Source of the DNA: an uncultured Kangiella sp.
GTDB taxonomy: Bacteria; Pseudomonadota; Gammaproteobacteria; Enterobacterales; Kangiellaceae
Direction: 5' to 3'
DNA length: 64,000 nucleotides
Assembly (NCBI GenBank): GCA_950096615.1
Contig: CATNCP010000005.1
Coordinates: forward strand, 25,379-89,378
A program made the position numbers and the translations under genes. The notes beneath the pieces are model-generated. The model did not search any database. It was not told the DNA's origin and worked only from the letters and a program-made list of their open reading frames with translations. Positions 10,315-18,913 of the stretch are shown piece after piece (the first letter of the stretch is position 1; every line of letters begins with the position of its first letter).

Positions 10315-11517
10315 TTAATGTAATTTCACCCTTTTCTTTCCTGTTAATAACTGTTGCATAAGTGCTTTCTTTTCTTGCTTTAGCTTCTCGAGCTTATTAT
10401 TTAATGATTGAGTAGTGCTATCACAGTTGTTGAGCACTTCTGCAATTTCTTTCTGCTCCTCATAACATGGGCAATAAATACACAATCCAGCAACGTCTGA
10501 TGAGTTTATAGCCGGATAATTAGTGCCAACCACAAGAGCATTTATTTGTCCGGTAATATGCGCTCCAAATAGGTAGTGATATACATAATCCCCATAGACA
10601 TTACTTTTAGGCGTTAAAACTGCAAAGCCTGTAGAGGCAATAGCTCCGTCATTAACCTTTCGAACTCTAGCAAAGCCTTGTAAATTCGGCCTGACTGTTG
10701 CGAGCAAAATATCATCATCTTGAACAATGCGTCTGGCTCGACTTGGCGCATCCTTAAAACTATATTTTTCTAAGCTTCTACTAATTGCACCTGGTGAGAC
10801 ATCTGATAAGGATATGTAATCAAAAGTAAAGTCTGATTTGGTTTTACTTCCCAGCTTCTGTTTGTCAACCTCTAGTAGTTGTGAAAAATGGAATCTCTTA
10901 AACTCACCTGAAAACCCTTTTAGGCGTTTCTTGCCGGTGAGGAGCTGTTGCATGAGGGCTTTTTTTTGTTGTTGGCTGTTTTTTAGGAGTTTTTCGGTGG
11001 TTGTGATGGCTTTGTCCCATGTGGATAGGATTTGGGCGATTTTCTTTTGTTCTGGTAGAGGTGGGGCTGGAACTTTTAGTTTTTTAATATCTGCGATATT
11101 TATTCTTGAAACTGTTGACCCAATAGACAAACGCCGAATATTAAATTTACACTTTTCTGTTGCCAAAAATAATGAAATAAAAAGCGGCTCTACTTTATTT
11201 CTTATAGGTCGCAACATTACCATCCTTTGACCCATGCAAATATTTTTGCCTTCTGGTACTAAACAACTTTCTCCAGCTGGGGCTTCCCTTGTAAAAAGTA
11301 CATCTCCATACTCTGGAATAGCTCTTTGAGTCCACTCTTCGAATCCAGACTTAGTGGTGTACTTCATATCATCCATAACCAACTGACCATTTCTAACATT
11401 ACTTGTACGAACTACTAAATAGTCAGATTTATCAATATAGGGAGCGGTTTTATGTTCACAGTCAATTACTTTACATAGCTCTTGAACTTCTTTAGCTTCT
11501 ACCTCACTGTAAGCCAT
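10315..11517 (-). CDS. hsdS: Type I restriction-modification specificity subunit S
   Basis: HsdS gives the sequence specificity of the methylase and nuclease complex. The 400 residues show two target-recognition domains, each followed by a spacer helix. The two helices end in nearly identical segments (QKKALMQQLLTGKKR and QEKKALMQQLLTGKKR), the internal repeat typical of the family. The gene overlaps the end of hsdM by 14 nt. Base usage changes inside the gene: the central conserved segment around 10,920-11,060 differs from both recognition domains, which fits domain shuffling between alleles. Confidence 0.94.
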   Translation of the reverse strand: MAYSEVEAKEVQELCKVIDCEHKTAPYIDKSDYLVVRTSNVRNGQLVMDDMKYTTKSGFEEWTQRAIPEYGDVLFTREAPAGESCLVPEGKNICMGQRMVMLRPIRNKVEPLFISLFLATEKCKFNIRRLSIGSTVSRINIADIKKLKVPAPPLPEQKKIAQILSTWDKAITTTEKLLKNSQQQKKALMQQLLTGKKRLKGFSGEFKRFHFSQLLEVDKQKLGSKTKSDFTFDYISLSDVSPGAISRSLEKYSFKDAPSRARRIVQDDDILLATVRPNLQGFARVRKVNDGAIASTGFAVLTPKSNVYGDYVYHYLFGAHITGQINALVVGTNYPAINSSDVAGLCIYCPCYEEQKEIAEVLNNCDSTTQSLNNKLEKLKQEKKALMQQLLTGKKRVKLH

Positions 11518-13192
11518 ACCCTAACTCCTTTAGGTATATCTCCATTTCGCTTTCGAGTTGACTTAGTTCCTGATTGAGCTTTAGGCGTTCTTCTCTGACG
11601 GCCATGAGGTCGATTTCTTCTTCCTCTTCGAAGGTGTCAACGTAGCGTGGGATGTTGAGGTTGTAATCGTTTTCTTTAATTTCTTCATAGGTGGCGATGT
11701 AGGCGTATTTATCGACCAGGACGCCTGCGTTGGTTTTCTGGTTGAAGCCTTCGCCGCTCATGGCTTCTTCAAATTGTTTGGTCAGGTCTTTTGAGCTGTC
11801 TGTGCCGTTGTCCATACCGATTGGGTCATGGCCATCTTCTGCGCAGAGCAGTTCGCGGTATTTGCGGTAGGTCTGAATAATTCGGCTGATGTCGTCTTCG
11901 GTTAGTTGGTTCTGGTTTTTGCCTGCTTTGAAGTGTTTGGAGGCGTCGATGAAGAGGACTTTATTGCCTTCTTTATTATCTTTGCGGTCTTTTCGGAACA
12001 CTAAAATAGCGGCTGGGATACCGGTGCCATAGAATAGTTTTTCCGGTAGACCGATTACGGCATCAAGCAGGTTTTCGTCAATCAGTTGTTTACGAATTTT
12101 GCCTTCGCTGGAACCACGGAATAGAACACCATGCGGCACCACGACACCCATACGACCGCCTTTTGAGTCTTTACTTTGCGGCTTCAGGGTTTCGATCATA
12201 TGGGTGATAAATGCGTAGTCACCTTTAGTTCTCGGTGGAATGCCGCGACGGAAGCGACCGTGTGGATCATGTTCGGCTTCGTCATGGCCCCATTTGTCCA
12301 ATGAGAATGGCGGATTGGCGGTGACTATATCGAATAGCTTTAAGTTGCCGTCTTTATCCAGCAATTTAGGGCTGCGAATAGTGTCGCCCCATTCAATTTT
12401 GTGATTATCTTCGCCATGCAGGAACATGTTCATCTTAGCCAGCGACCAAGTTGAGCCAATGGCTTCCTGACCGTAGAGTTCATAACGCTTAGAGTTGTAG
12501 TGCTTTTTAATCCAGTTGCTGCATTTCAGGAGAAGTGAGCCAGAGCCACAGGCCGGATCACAAATGCTTTCGCCTTCTTTCGGCGCCAACAGACGGGCTA
12601 TCACTTCGGATACTTCTGGCGGGGTATAGAATTCACCAGCTTTTTTACCGCCCTGGGCAGCGAACTTACCGATTAAGTATTCATAGGCATTGCCAATCAC
12701 ATCAAGATCACCGACGCGACTTGGTTTAAGGTTCATTTCAGGATGGGAAAAGTATTCGAGTAACTGCCTCAAAGTCGTATTCTTCTGCTTGGTATCGCCG
12801 AGCTTGTCTGTGTTAAAGGAGATATCCTGGAACACACTTTTACTCGCATCACGTAACTTATTACCGTTTTCTTCTTCAATCTTATGTAGTGCTTTATCGA
12901 TACGCTCACCATTACCCATTTCATGGCGCTGCTCATATAAAACATAAAAGCTGGTGCCTTTGGGTAATACAAAGCGCTCAGACTTCATCAACTCTTCAAT
13001 AACTTCAGGATTGTCACCATACTTCTCTTTATATTCGTCATAATGGTCCTGCCACACATCCGAAATGTACTTCAGGAACAGCATGGTCAGAATGAAATCT
13101 TTATAGGTATCGGCGGAGATAGTGCCACGGAAAGTATCGCAGATACTCCACAAGGTTTTATTTATGTTGTTTTGGTTGATTTTATCGGTCAT
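11504..13192 (-). CDS. hsdM: Type I restriction-modification DNA methyltransferase subunit M
   Basis: HsdM transfers a methyl group from S-adenosylmethionine to adenine N6 within the HsdM2S complex. The 562 residues include the HsdM N-terminal helical domain, the SAM motif DPACGSG (212-218) and the catalytic NPPF (293-296). The acidic C-terminal coil would contact HsdS. The start overlaps the upstream half-specificity gene by 11 nt and the end overlaps hsdS by 14 nt, so translation of the three is coupled. Length and motifs are normal. Confidence 0.96.
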   Translation of the reverse strand: MTDKINQNNINKTLWSICDTFRGTISADTYKDFILTMLFLKYISDVWQDHYDEYKEKYGDNPEVIEELMKSERFVLPKGTSFYVLYEQRHEMGNGERIDKALHKIEEENGNKLRDASKSVFQDISFNTDKLGDTKQKNTTLRQLLEYFSHPEMNLKPSRVGDLDVIGNAYEYLIGKFAAQGGKKAGEFYTPPEVSEVIARLLAPKEGESICDPACGSGSLLLKCSNWIKKHYNSKRYELYGQEAIGSTWSLAKMNMFLHGEDNHKIEWGDTIRSPKLLDKDGNLKLFDIVTANPPFSLDKWGHDEAEHDPHGRFRRGIPPRTKGDYAFITHMIETLKPQSKDSKGGRMGVVVPHGVLFRGSSEGKIRKQLIDENLLDAVIGLPEKLFYGTGIPAAILVFRKDRKDNKEGNKVLFIDASKHFKAGKNQNQLTEDDISRIIQTYRKYRELLCAEDGHDPIGMDNGTDSSKDLTKQFEEAMSGEGFNQKTNAGVLVDKYAYIATYEEIKENDYNLNIPRYVDTFEEEEEIDLMAVREERLKLNQELSQLESEMEIYLKELGYGLQ

Positions 13193-13799
13193 TGCTTAAT
13201 GTCTCACTTTTTATTAATTGCTGCGATATTCCCTTCATCATTTGCCTACCCGCATCTATTAGACTGTGAGCCGTCAGTCTTTCATTAATCACTAAATTAT
13301 TCAGCTCAACTATTTTTCTTTGTTTAGTCAGATCTGGAATAACCATTTCAAATTCTTCTAATACATTTCTTCTTATACTCTTTGTTACTGATCCCTCACA
13401 TTTTATAGACCAATATGATTGACCATTAGAGGAGTTAAAGTACCATGTAGCGAACTCAGGAAGTACGCTCTCATTTTTTAATCTAAGTACATAAAACTGT
13501 GGTGCGGCATATAACCTATTGATATTTTCTGGGATATTCAGAGTAACTGCAATATTACGTGTGCCTCGGGCAATGAAGAGTATATCTTTATTCGAAAGCT
13601 CATGTTTACTCTTAGTATCTTTCGAAACCTCTGACTCGACAACCCCATCCCAGAGCACCCCCTTGTCTTCGCAAACATTTTTCATCTGTATAACATAACT
13701 ACCAGTGTTTATAACTGGTTTGATTTTTTTCCTAAACGGGTATCCACTTGATATATGAAATGTTTCTTTTACTGACTTTATCAACGCTTCCTTCCGCAT
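13182..13799 (-). CDS. Half-length HsdS-like specificity protein (single TRD)
   Basis: The 205 residues resemble one half of an HsdS: one target-recognition domain ending in a conserved region (TKQRKIVELNNLVINERL), followed by a short helix. It is the first gene of the operon and overlaps the hsdM start by 11 nt. A separate full hsdS lies on the other side of hsdM, so the locus has two specificity genes of different size. Half-subunits can dimerise into a working specificity subunit in other systems, so this could be an alternative specificity partner. A decayed HsdS is also possible. The ATG has no clear ribosome site. The predicted transcript start is only about 15-20 nt upstream. Confidence 0.8.
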   Translation of the reverse strand: MRKEALIKSVKETFHISSGYPFRKKIKPVINTGSYVIQMKNVCEDKGVLWDGVVESEVSKDTKSKHELSNKDILFIARGTRNIAVTLNIPENINRLYAAPQFYVLRLKNESVLPEFATWYFNSSNGQSYWSIKCEGSVTKSIRRNVLEEFEMVIPDLTKQRKIVELNNLVINERLTAHSLIDAGRQMMKGISQQLIKSETLSNDR

Positions 13800-13879
13800 G
13801 ATGCATAATTAATGATATGACATCATAGGACATACGAGGACAACTTGCAAGTATTAGTGCATCATGCTATCTGATGCAT
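13799..13879. promoter_or_regulatory. Three TGATGCA operator-like repeats around the hsd promoter
   Basis: TGCATCA (13858-13864) and TGATGCA (13872-13878) form a perfect 7-bp inverted repeat with a 7-bp spacer, just upstream of the hsd -35 box. A third copy, TGATGCA (13799-13805), abuts the start codon of the first hsd gene. A smaller dyad, ATGAT-N5-ATCAT (13812-13826), overlaps the -10 box. This placement is what a repressor or controller protein would use. The likely binder is the small DNA-binding protein encoded from 13909, which is inference. Confidence 0.45.
13822..13850 (-). promoter_or_regulatory. Predicted sigma70 promoter of the hsd operon
   Basis: On the minus strand a -35 box TTGCAA (13850-13845) and a -10 box TATGAT (13827-13822) are separated by exactly 17 bp, and the ATG at 13799 follows 22 nt after the -10 box. 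TTGCAA is its own reverse complement, so the same hexamer could serve a weaker rightward promoter for the divergent small gene. Confidence 0.55.
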
Positions 13880-13908
13880 TGCGTTTGTTATGTTTGGGAG
13901 TAATAAGT

Positions 13909-14157
13909 ATGAATCAACTAAACCGGTTAACAACTGTAGAAAGAATAAGAAAAGAGTATGGCGAGTTGATATGCTTAAAGGAGCTGGCATACATATTTCG
14001 TTATCCGTCTGTGGATGCTGTTCGCAAATCAATACAGAGAAAAACGTTTCCAGTCCCCGTTTCCAAACTCCCTAACAGAGCAACATTGTATGCCTCTGCA
14101 CAAGATGTTGCAGACTGCCTGGATAATTTCAATAAGAAGGAGACAGCTAATGATTAA
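13909..14157 (+). CDS. Small AlpA/PrtN-like DNA-binding protein
   Basis: The protein has 82 residues starting at ATG 13909, chosen because GGGAG lies 8 nt upstream. The frame is open back to 13864, but that start would sit inside the operator-like dyad. The sequence reads as a compact winged or simple helix-turn-helix: an ICLKELAYIFRYP segment, a basic recognition stretch (AVRKSIQRKTFPVPV) and a final helix, recalling AlpA, excisionase or PrtN-type regulators. It lies between the divergent hsd promoter and the transposition genes, so it may regulate either side or act as an excisionase-like factor. No exact family was recognised. Confidence 0.7.
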   Translation: MNQLNRLTTVERIRKEYGELICLKELAYIFRYPSVDAVRKSIQRKTFPVPVSKLPNRATLYASAQDVADCLDNFNKKETAND

Positions 14158-14180
14158 TTAAGTAAATGAGGAGGGGGAAT

Positions 14181-14298
14181 GCCTTGGGGGCAACCAAGGC
14201 TATCGATTCGAGTATTGAGCCACTCAGTCCTTCCTATTCTCCATATCCCATGTAAAAACACAACAACCTGAATATGTATCTAGGTCTTTTTGTCCTAG
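14181..14298 (+). promoter_or_regulatory. Two stem-loops in the tnsAB leader
   Basis: GCCTTGG (14181-14187) pairs with CCAAGGC (14194-14200) around a 6-nt loop. CTAGG (14280-14284) pairs with CCTAG (14294-14298) around a T-rich loop. Neither is followed by a T-run, so they look like operator or RNA structures rather than terminators. A clear ribosome site (GGAGG, 14322-14326) follows for tnsAB. I could not find repeated TnsB-type end sites here. Confidence 0.35.
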
Positions 14299-14331
14299 GG
14301 AGTCTGCTTTTGTCTGTTATTTGGAGGTTAA

Positions 14332-16716
14332 ATGTTAAATGATACGCAATTGAACCGTTTTATGAAGAAATTTGATTTAAGTAGTTACGCAAAAAATTAT
14401 ATTACTAAAACAAGAAGTACCGCTCCGCATAGACTTGTAGGAAGGTATGCAGAGGGGAATGTTTGTTCCTGGTTTTTTAGTCATAAGCTAGGTCACCTCA
14501 TATCAAGCGAAAGTTCTACAGGGGAACTATACTTTATCCTAGAGTCTGAATACTCAAACGATGTGTTCGAATATTGGGATCAACCACCTCCTGTTGAAAT
14601 ACACAGAATGACGTCAAGGGGGCACCGCATAAGAACACGTTACACGCCAGATTTTTTAGTATTACAAAAATCTGGGGTAGTCGTTGTGGAAATCAAGTCT
14701 AAACATAAATTAGAAGAATTAACTAAAAAAAATCCTGCAGACTGGACCTTTATTAACAGTAAATATAGCGATAACGCAGCTAAGGAAGCATTTAAGAAAC
14801 TAGGGTTGAAGCACGTCGTTATATCTAGCGACTCTTTTAATCATGTATATGCCGCAAATCTCAAACTCCTTATCAAGTCTAGACATCAAGAGGTTGATAA
14901 GGCCGAGCAACTATCAATTTTAAAAGAATTAAGAAAATTGAGCTGGATTTCTATTCATGAATTACAACAAAAACTAAAGTTAAAATCTATAGACTCCATT
15001 GTTAGCTTAATAGGAAAAGGAAGTATATATGGACAGGTTAAAAGCAAGCTAATCACTGCCAAAAAATCATTCTTTATCTCCCCATCAAAAAAACTTCTCA
15101 ATATTTACGAAAAAGAATTTGAAGATTTACAGGTAATGCACACTTCGGGGGAAACAGTTTCTAGAGAAATAATTCCATCAAAAAAAGATATTCAAGAAGC
15201 ATGTCGAAAGCTAAAAATAATAGAATCAGGAACGAACAATAGCAGTGTTAGACGGTGGAAAAAACAAATAAAGGATGATGCAAAAAAAGGAATAAGAAAG
15301 TTTCAATCTTTAACGCCCAAAACACATCTAAAAGGAAATCGAAATCATAAGATTAGTGAAGAATCACTAAAAATTCTTATCAGCTTTATAAAAAACCACT
15401 TCGCCATTCCAAGTCAACCGTCGATTAGTCGCTCTTACGAAAAATATGAGCTCCATATTGAACACGAGCACCCCCATATCCACCCTGTATCGTTAACAAC
15501 ATTTACTAAATACATTCACAACCTTGACCTTAAAACGTTGCACTATAACAGGAGCGGTAAACGAGCATATAACTCAAAGAAACCACCAACTGATGTTAAT
15601 GAAAGAAAGATAAAAGCTCAACTACCTTTTGAGTACGCCGGTATAGATCATTATTTGGCAAAAACTGAAATAGTTATTTTCAATAAAAATGGTATCAAAA
15701 GGACTGCAAGACCATGGATTACTTCAATTTTCGACGAGTACTCAGGATCAGAAATAGGTACCTGTATAACGTTTTCACATCCTAGTCGCAATTCAATTGC
15801 TTTAGCCTTACGTGATTGCGTAAGGCGATTCAACAAAGTCCCTGATGAATTAATAGCTGATCGGGGCGCAGAATTTCGTTCCAGATATGCTTTAGAACTT
15901 AGTGCATATATAGGGTTCTCATATTCTTTGAGACCTTCAGGTGATAGTAGGTTTGGTGGTCTCACAGAGAGGTTGTTTGGGGAATTTACAAGTTTTGTAT
16001 TAGATGGCAAGAACGGTAGCTTTAAGAAAAATGTTTATTCCAGAAGTACTTCCAGATCTCACTCCCCTAAAAATCTATCGTCACTTGATATCACTGAGTT
16101 CTACGAACTTTTCATTGAATACCTTAATTGGCGTCCTAAGCGACCAATTCACAATACATTTGAGACACCTGGGTCAATCATTGAAAAGAAAAGTAATCTT
16201 ACAAGATTAGCAGGCATATATGTAAAAAATGACATCCAATTTCAAATTGCAACTGCTATTGAAGCTAAAGCATACACAGTAGATCCTGCCCGTGGAATTC
16301 ATCTGGATGGTGTTCATTATTGGTCGCCCAGGCTAGCTGATATAAAAGGCAGAACTAAAAAGGTGGAAGTAAGGGTTGAGCCACAAAACCCGTATATAGT
16401 TTACGCGCTGATAAACTCTAATTGGCATGTGTGTGAAGCTACAAAGTTACAAGAATTCAATAGTCTAAGTATTCCAGAGAAACTCTCTAAAGCAGCGACT
16501 ATACGAGAGCTAAGAAAATATATCGGAGAAATCAAAAAAGAAGCGAACAAACAAGCAATTGAATCCTTTAACCATGCTCAGATTTCATCTCTCGATACCA
16601 ACCCGACACCTCAATATTCATCTCAAGAACATGAAAAATCTGCAGATCCTTTTGTTGAAGCAAATAGCCAACCAATTAAACCACTAAAGATATCCACATG
16701 GGAGGAAAAGTCATGA
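14332..16716 (+). CDS. tnsAB: TnsA-TnsB fusion transposase of a Tn7-like element
   Basis: The 794 residues join two Tn7 enzymes. Residues 1-180 are a TnsA-type restriction-like nuclease (D107, E120, K122 in the RYTPDF and VVVEIK motifs), which cuts the non-transferred strand. From about residue 430 comes a TnsB/retroviral-type integrase core with D439, D510 and E546 (D-x35-E spacing), which joins the ends. The middle part is basic and helical and suits end binding. Tn7 itself encodes separate TnsA and TnsB, but fusions are known in some Tn7-like lineages. All catalytic residues are present. The start has a GGAGG ribosome site, and the gene overlaps tnsC by ATGA. Confidence 0.92.
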   Translation: MLNDTQLNRFMKKFDLSSYAKNYITKTRSTAPHRLVGRYAEGNVCSWFFSHKLGHLISSESSTGELYFILESEYSNDVFEYWDQPPPVEIHRMTSRGHRIRTRYTPDFLVLQKSGVVVVEIKSKHKLEELTKKNPADWTFINSKYSDNAAKEAFKKLGLKHVVISSDSFNHVYAANLKLLIKSRHQEVDKAEQLSILKELRKLSWISIHELQQKLKLKSIDSIVSLIGKGSIYGQVKSKLITAKKSFFISPSKKLLNIYEKEFEDLQVMHTSGETVSREIIPSKKDIQEACRKLKIIESGTNNSSVRRWKKQIKDDAKKGIRKFQSLTPKTHLKGNRNHKISEESLKILISFIKNHFAIPSQPSISRSYEKYELHIEHEHPHIHPVSLTTFTKYIHNLDLKTLHYNRSGKRAYNSKKPPTDVNERKIKAQLPFEYAGIDHYLAKTEIVIFNKNGIKRTARPWITSIFDEYSGSEIGTCITFSHPSRNSIALALRDCVRRFNKVPDELIADRGAEFRSRYALELSAYIGFSYSLRPSGDSRFGGLTERLFGEFTSFVLDGKNGSFKKNVYSRSTSRSHSPKNLSSLDITEFYELFIEYLNWRPKRPIHNTFETPGSIIEKKSNLTRLAGIYVKNDIQFQIATAIEAKAYTVDPARGIHLDGVHYWSPRLADIKGRTKKVEVRVEPQNPYIVYALINSNWHVCEATKLQEFNSLSIPEKLSKAATIRELRKYIGEIKKEANKQAIESFNHAQISSLDTNPTPQYSSQEHEKSADPFVEANSQPIKPLKISTWEEKS

Positions 16717-17732
16717 AAGACCAGTTACTAAATATCATAAATTCAAAGATTCATCATCACTGCTGGAGCCTAACTTATAAAAGGCTTTATACTTCATTGG
16801 CTTTTGCACAACCCTGCGATGTTTTCTGCTTAATAGGACCATCTAGGAGTGGAAAAAGCTCCGTAATGAGACAAGTCGCGCAAGAGGTAACTGATAGAGG
16901 TAATGATGAGTCTGTAGGCAACTCTATCTCGTTAATTGCAACCAACTGTTCAACCGACGGAAGGTTTTCTACCAAGGCATTCACAATTAATGCACTAACA
17001 GCAATAAACCATCCTTTTTACTCCTTCAATATTGATAGTCTTGGAGATGACGTAATAAAACTGACAAACAGATTATCTCGAACAAATGAAACAGCCTTAC
17101 GAACCGCCCTAGAAGCATCTTTAAAACACCATAAAATAAAGTACTTAATAATTGATGAAGTTCAGCATGTGCTATATTGTAAATCCAAAGGCAGTACTAC
17201 CCCAAGAGCAATTCTTGACTCTTGGAAATCACTCGCACAGGAATGTAAATTAACATTAATTCTTATTGGTACCTATGAGGTTCTAAATTTAGTTTTAACC
17301 TCAACGCACCTTATTGGTAGAACAAGCTTTATTCATATGCCTCGTTATAAGAATTCACAGGAAGAGTTACCGCATTTTAAGGAAATTCTGACTTCGTACG
17401 ATCATCTTTTAGGTATTGAACACAACCTTCTTTCTTCCAACTTAAAATTTATCTATGAACATACTTTGGGTTGTATAGGTCATTTAAATAAATGGCTAAG
17501 AAGAGCTCTTGAAGAGTCTATTGTCTTAAACAAACCGATCGATATGGAAATACTGAAATTTACCAGAAGAACAAAAAATGAATTAGACTCAATTTTGGAG
17601 GAAATTCAACTTGGAGAGCTCATGTATCTTCAGTCAAAAAAAACAATAGGCCAAATAACCTCGAAAAATAATAATCCTTTTTCAGTAAAGCCTCAGCGTT
17701 TCCATTCAGACTCAAGACTTAAAGGTAAGTAG
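16713..17732 (+). CDS. tnsC: TnsC-like AAA+ regulator of transposition
   Basis: TnsC is the ATPase that links the target selector to the transposase. The start at 16713 (339 aa) is preferred because GGAGG lies 7 nt upstream and the ATG overlaps the tnsAB stop as ATGA. An in-frame start at 16698 is weaker. Walker A is GPSRSGKS (42-49), Walker B is YLIIDEV (144-150), and a sensor-like ILIGTYE follows. The length is nearer TniB/short TnsC than Tn7 TnsC. The gene ends one base before tniQ. Confidence 0.9.
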   Translation: MKDQLLNIINSKIHHHCWSLTYKRLYTSLAFAQPCDVFCLIGPSRSGKSSVMRQVAQEVTDRGNDESVGNSISLIATNCSTDGRFSTKAFTINALTAINHPFYSFNIDSLGDDVIKLTNRLSRTNETALRTALEASLKHHKIKYLIIDEVQHVLYCKSKGSTTPRAILDSWKSLAQECKLTLILIGTYEVLNLVLTSTHLIGRTSFIHMPRYKNSQEELPHFKEILTSYDHLLGIEHNLLSSNLKFIYEHTLGCIGHLNKWLRRALEESIVLNKPIDMEILKFTRRTKNELDSILEEIQLGELMYLQSKKTIGQITSKNNNPFSVKPQRFHSDSRLKGK

Positions 17733-17733
17733 T

Positions 17734-18822
17734 ATGAAAAAATTATACGATGTAAATATAATTGGTCAATATTCTCCTAATGTTGAATCATTTTTCTCGG
17801 TCCTGCACAGGCTTTCAATCATACATGGAGTATCAATAACTGAACTTTTAACGTTCTCTATTCATCATGTTAATAAAAGAAAGACTGGTTATCTTCATTC
17901 ATCTTATTCGCATAGATTTCATGATTTAGCGTTGCTAGTTAGGCCAAATGACACTACTCGCAAGTTAGTTGATATTGTAAGTTTAGTAACCCAAAATAAG
18001 ACTCTTCGTTCTACAACTTTCTTAGCCTTAGATGAAATATTAGATAATTCACGTAAAGCATTTATAAACAAAATCAAATGGTGCCCAATCTGCTTTTATG
18101 AATTTGAACAACTCGGGCTTGATGGATATTATAAATTGATATGGTCATTAAAAGATGTAGAAAGTTGCTTTATCCATAATGTAAGGCTTGTAAACAAATG
18201 CCACTTTTGTAACTCATATCAATCCACCTCTGGTAAAAGAGTACCAGCTATAAAATGCCAAAATTGTGAGTTAAGCCTATCTCTTCCTCTTAACGAAATC
18301 ACTATAGATGACTCTTGGCATATGTGTGATGAAGGTTTTCTAGATCTTGTACAAGAAATAGCCTCAAACCCAAACCTTACATATCCTAGGAAAGGTATTC
18401 AGAATTTTGTTCGATCAATTTTTCAACACTCTTTTGAGAATAATCACGAAGAAAGGCTAGCACAAATGATATGCGATGATGATTCTCTAAGGATAATATC
18501 TCAGAATAAACCTGTAACAATGATAACTTTGAGAAGGCTTGCATATCGTCTAGGATTGCGGCTAACTTATCTTTTGAAAGGAGATACACACTATCTTCAA
18601 TATTCGCTTAATCCAGACTGGGAAACTATATACTCAGATAACTTAAAACCCATACCCAAAATCAAACACAATCATCAACATATATTTAATGAGTTAGTGG
18701 AAATGAAAAATTCATCTAAGAAGTTTGATAGTTTAAAGGAAATATGTGAAGAGCTTAATGTAAGTTCCGGCTATTTATACTATAGGTTCCCGCAACTTTT
18801 AGCCGAAGTTCGGAACAAATAA
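17734..18822 (+). CDS. tniQ: TniQ/TnsD-family target-site selector
   Basis: The 362 residues contain the TniQ zinc-finger domain: C117-x2-C120, then C145/H148, C156-x2-C159 and C175-x2-C178. A helix-turn-helix-like C-terminal part (LKEICEELNVSSGYLYYRF) follows. In Tn7-like elements this protein picks the insertion site. The gene is the last of the module and ends 91 bp from the 3' end of tRNA-Leu, so that tRNA region is the natural candidate target. The module contains no CRISPR array or cas gene. Confidence 0.9.
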   Translation: MKKLYDVNIIGQYSPNVESFFSVLHRLSIIHGVSITELLTFSIHHVNKRKTGYLHSSYSHRFHDLALLVRPNDTTRKLVDIVSLVTQNKTLRSTTFLALDEILDNSRKAFINKIKWCPICFYEFEQLGLDGYYKLIWSLKDVESCFIHNVRLVNKCHFCNSYQSTSGKRVPAIKCQNCELSLSLPLNEITIDDSWHMCDEGFLDLVQEIASNPNLTYPRKGIQNFVRSIFQHSFENNHEERLAQMICDDDSLRIISQNKPVTMITLRRLAYRLGLRLTYLLKGDTHYLQYSLNPDWETIYSDNLKPIPKIKHNHQHIFNELVEMKNSSKKFDSLKEICEELNVSSGYLYYRFPQLLAEVRNK

Positions 18823-18867
18823 AAAAGCTCAGGTTATGGTTTTAATTTCACCATAACCTGAGCTTTT
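18821..18867. terminator. Strong bidirectional intrinsic terminator
   Basis: GCTCAGGTTATGGT (18827-18840) and its exact complement (18850-18863) form a 14-bp stem around a 9-nt loop. The flanking A and T runs extend the pairing and give a U-run in both directions. It separates tniQ (plus) from tRNA-Leu (minus). The stem shares GCTCAGGT with the 5' end of the neighbouring tRNA-Leu, which may be chance. Confidence 0.85.
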
Positions 18868-18913
18868 GCTCAATTTATGCTTATATGCACAAACAACCGC
18901 TTCTATGATCTTT

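Noticed and set aside
1..18900. CRISPR array or cas genes linked to the Tn7-like module
   Set aside because: No regularly spaced repeats and no Cas-like proteins are present. TniQ here is not part of a visible CRISPR-associated transposon.
13800..18913. Tn7-like end sequences (repeated TnsB sites, TGT...ACA termini, 5-bp duplication)
   Set aside because: No convincing repeated sites were found on either side of the transposition genes by eye. The ends remain unplaced.
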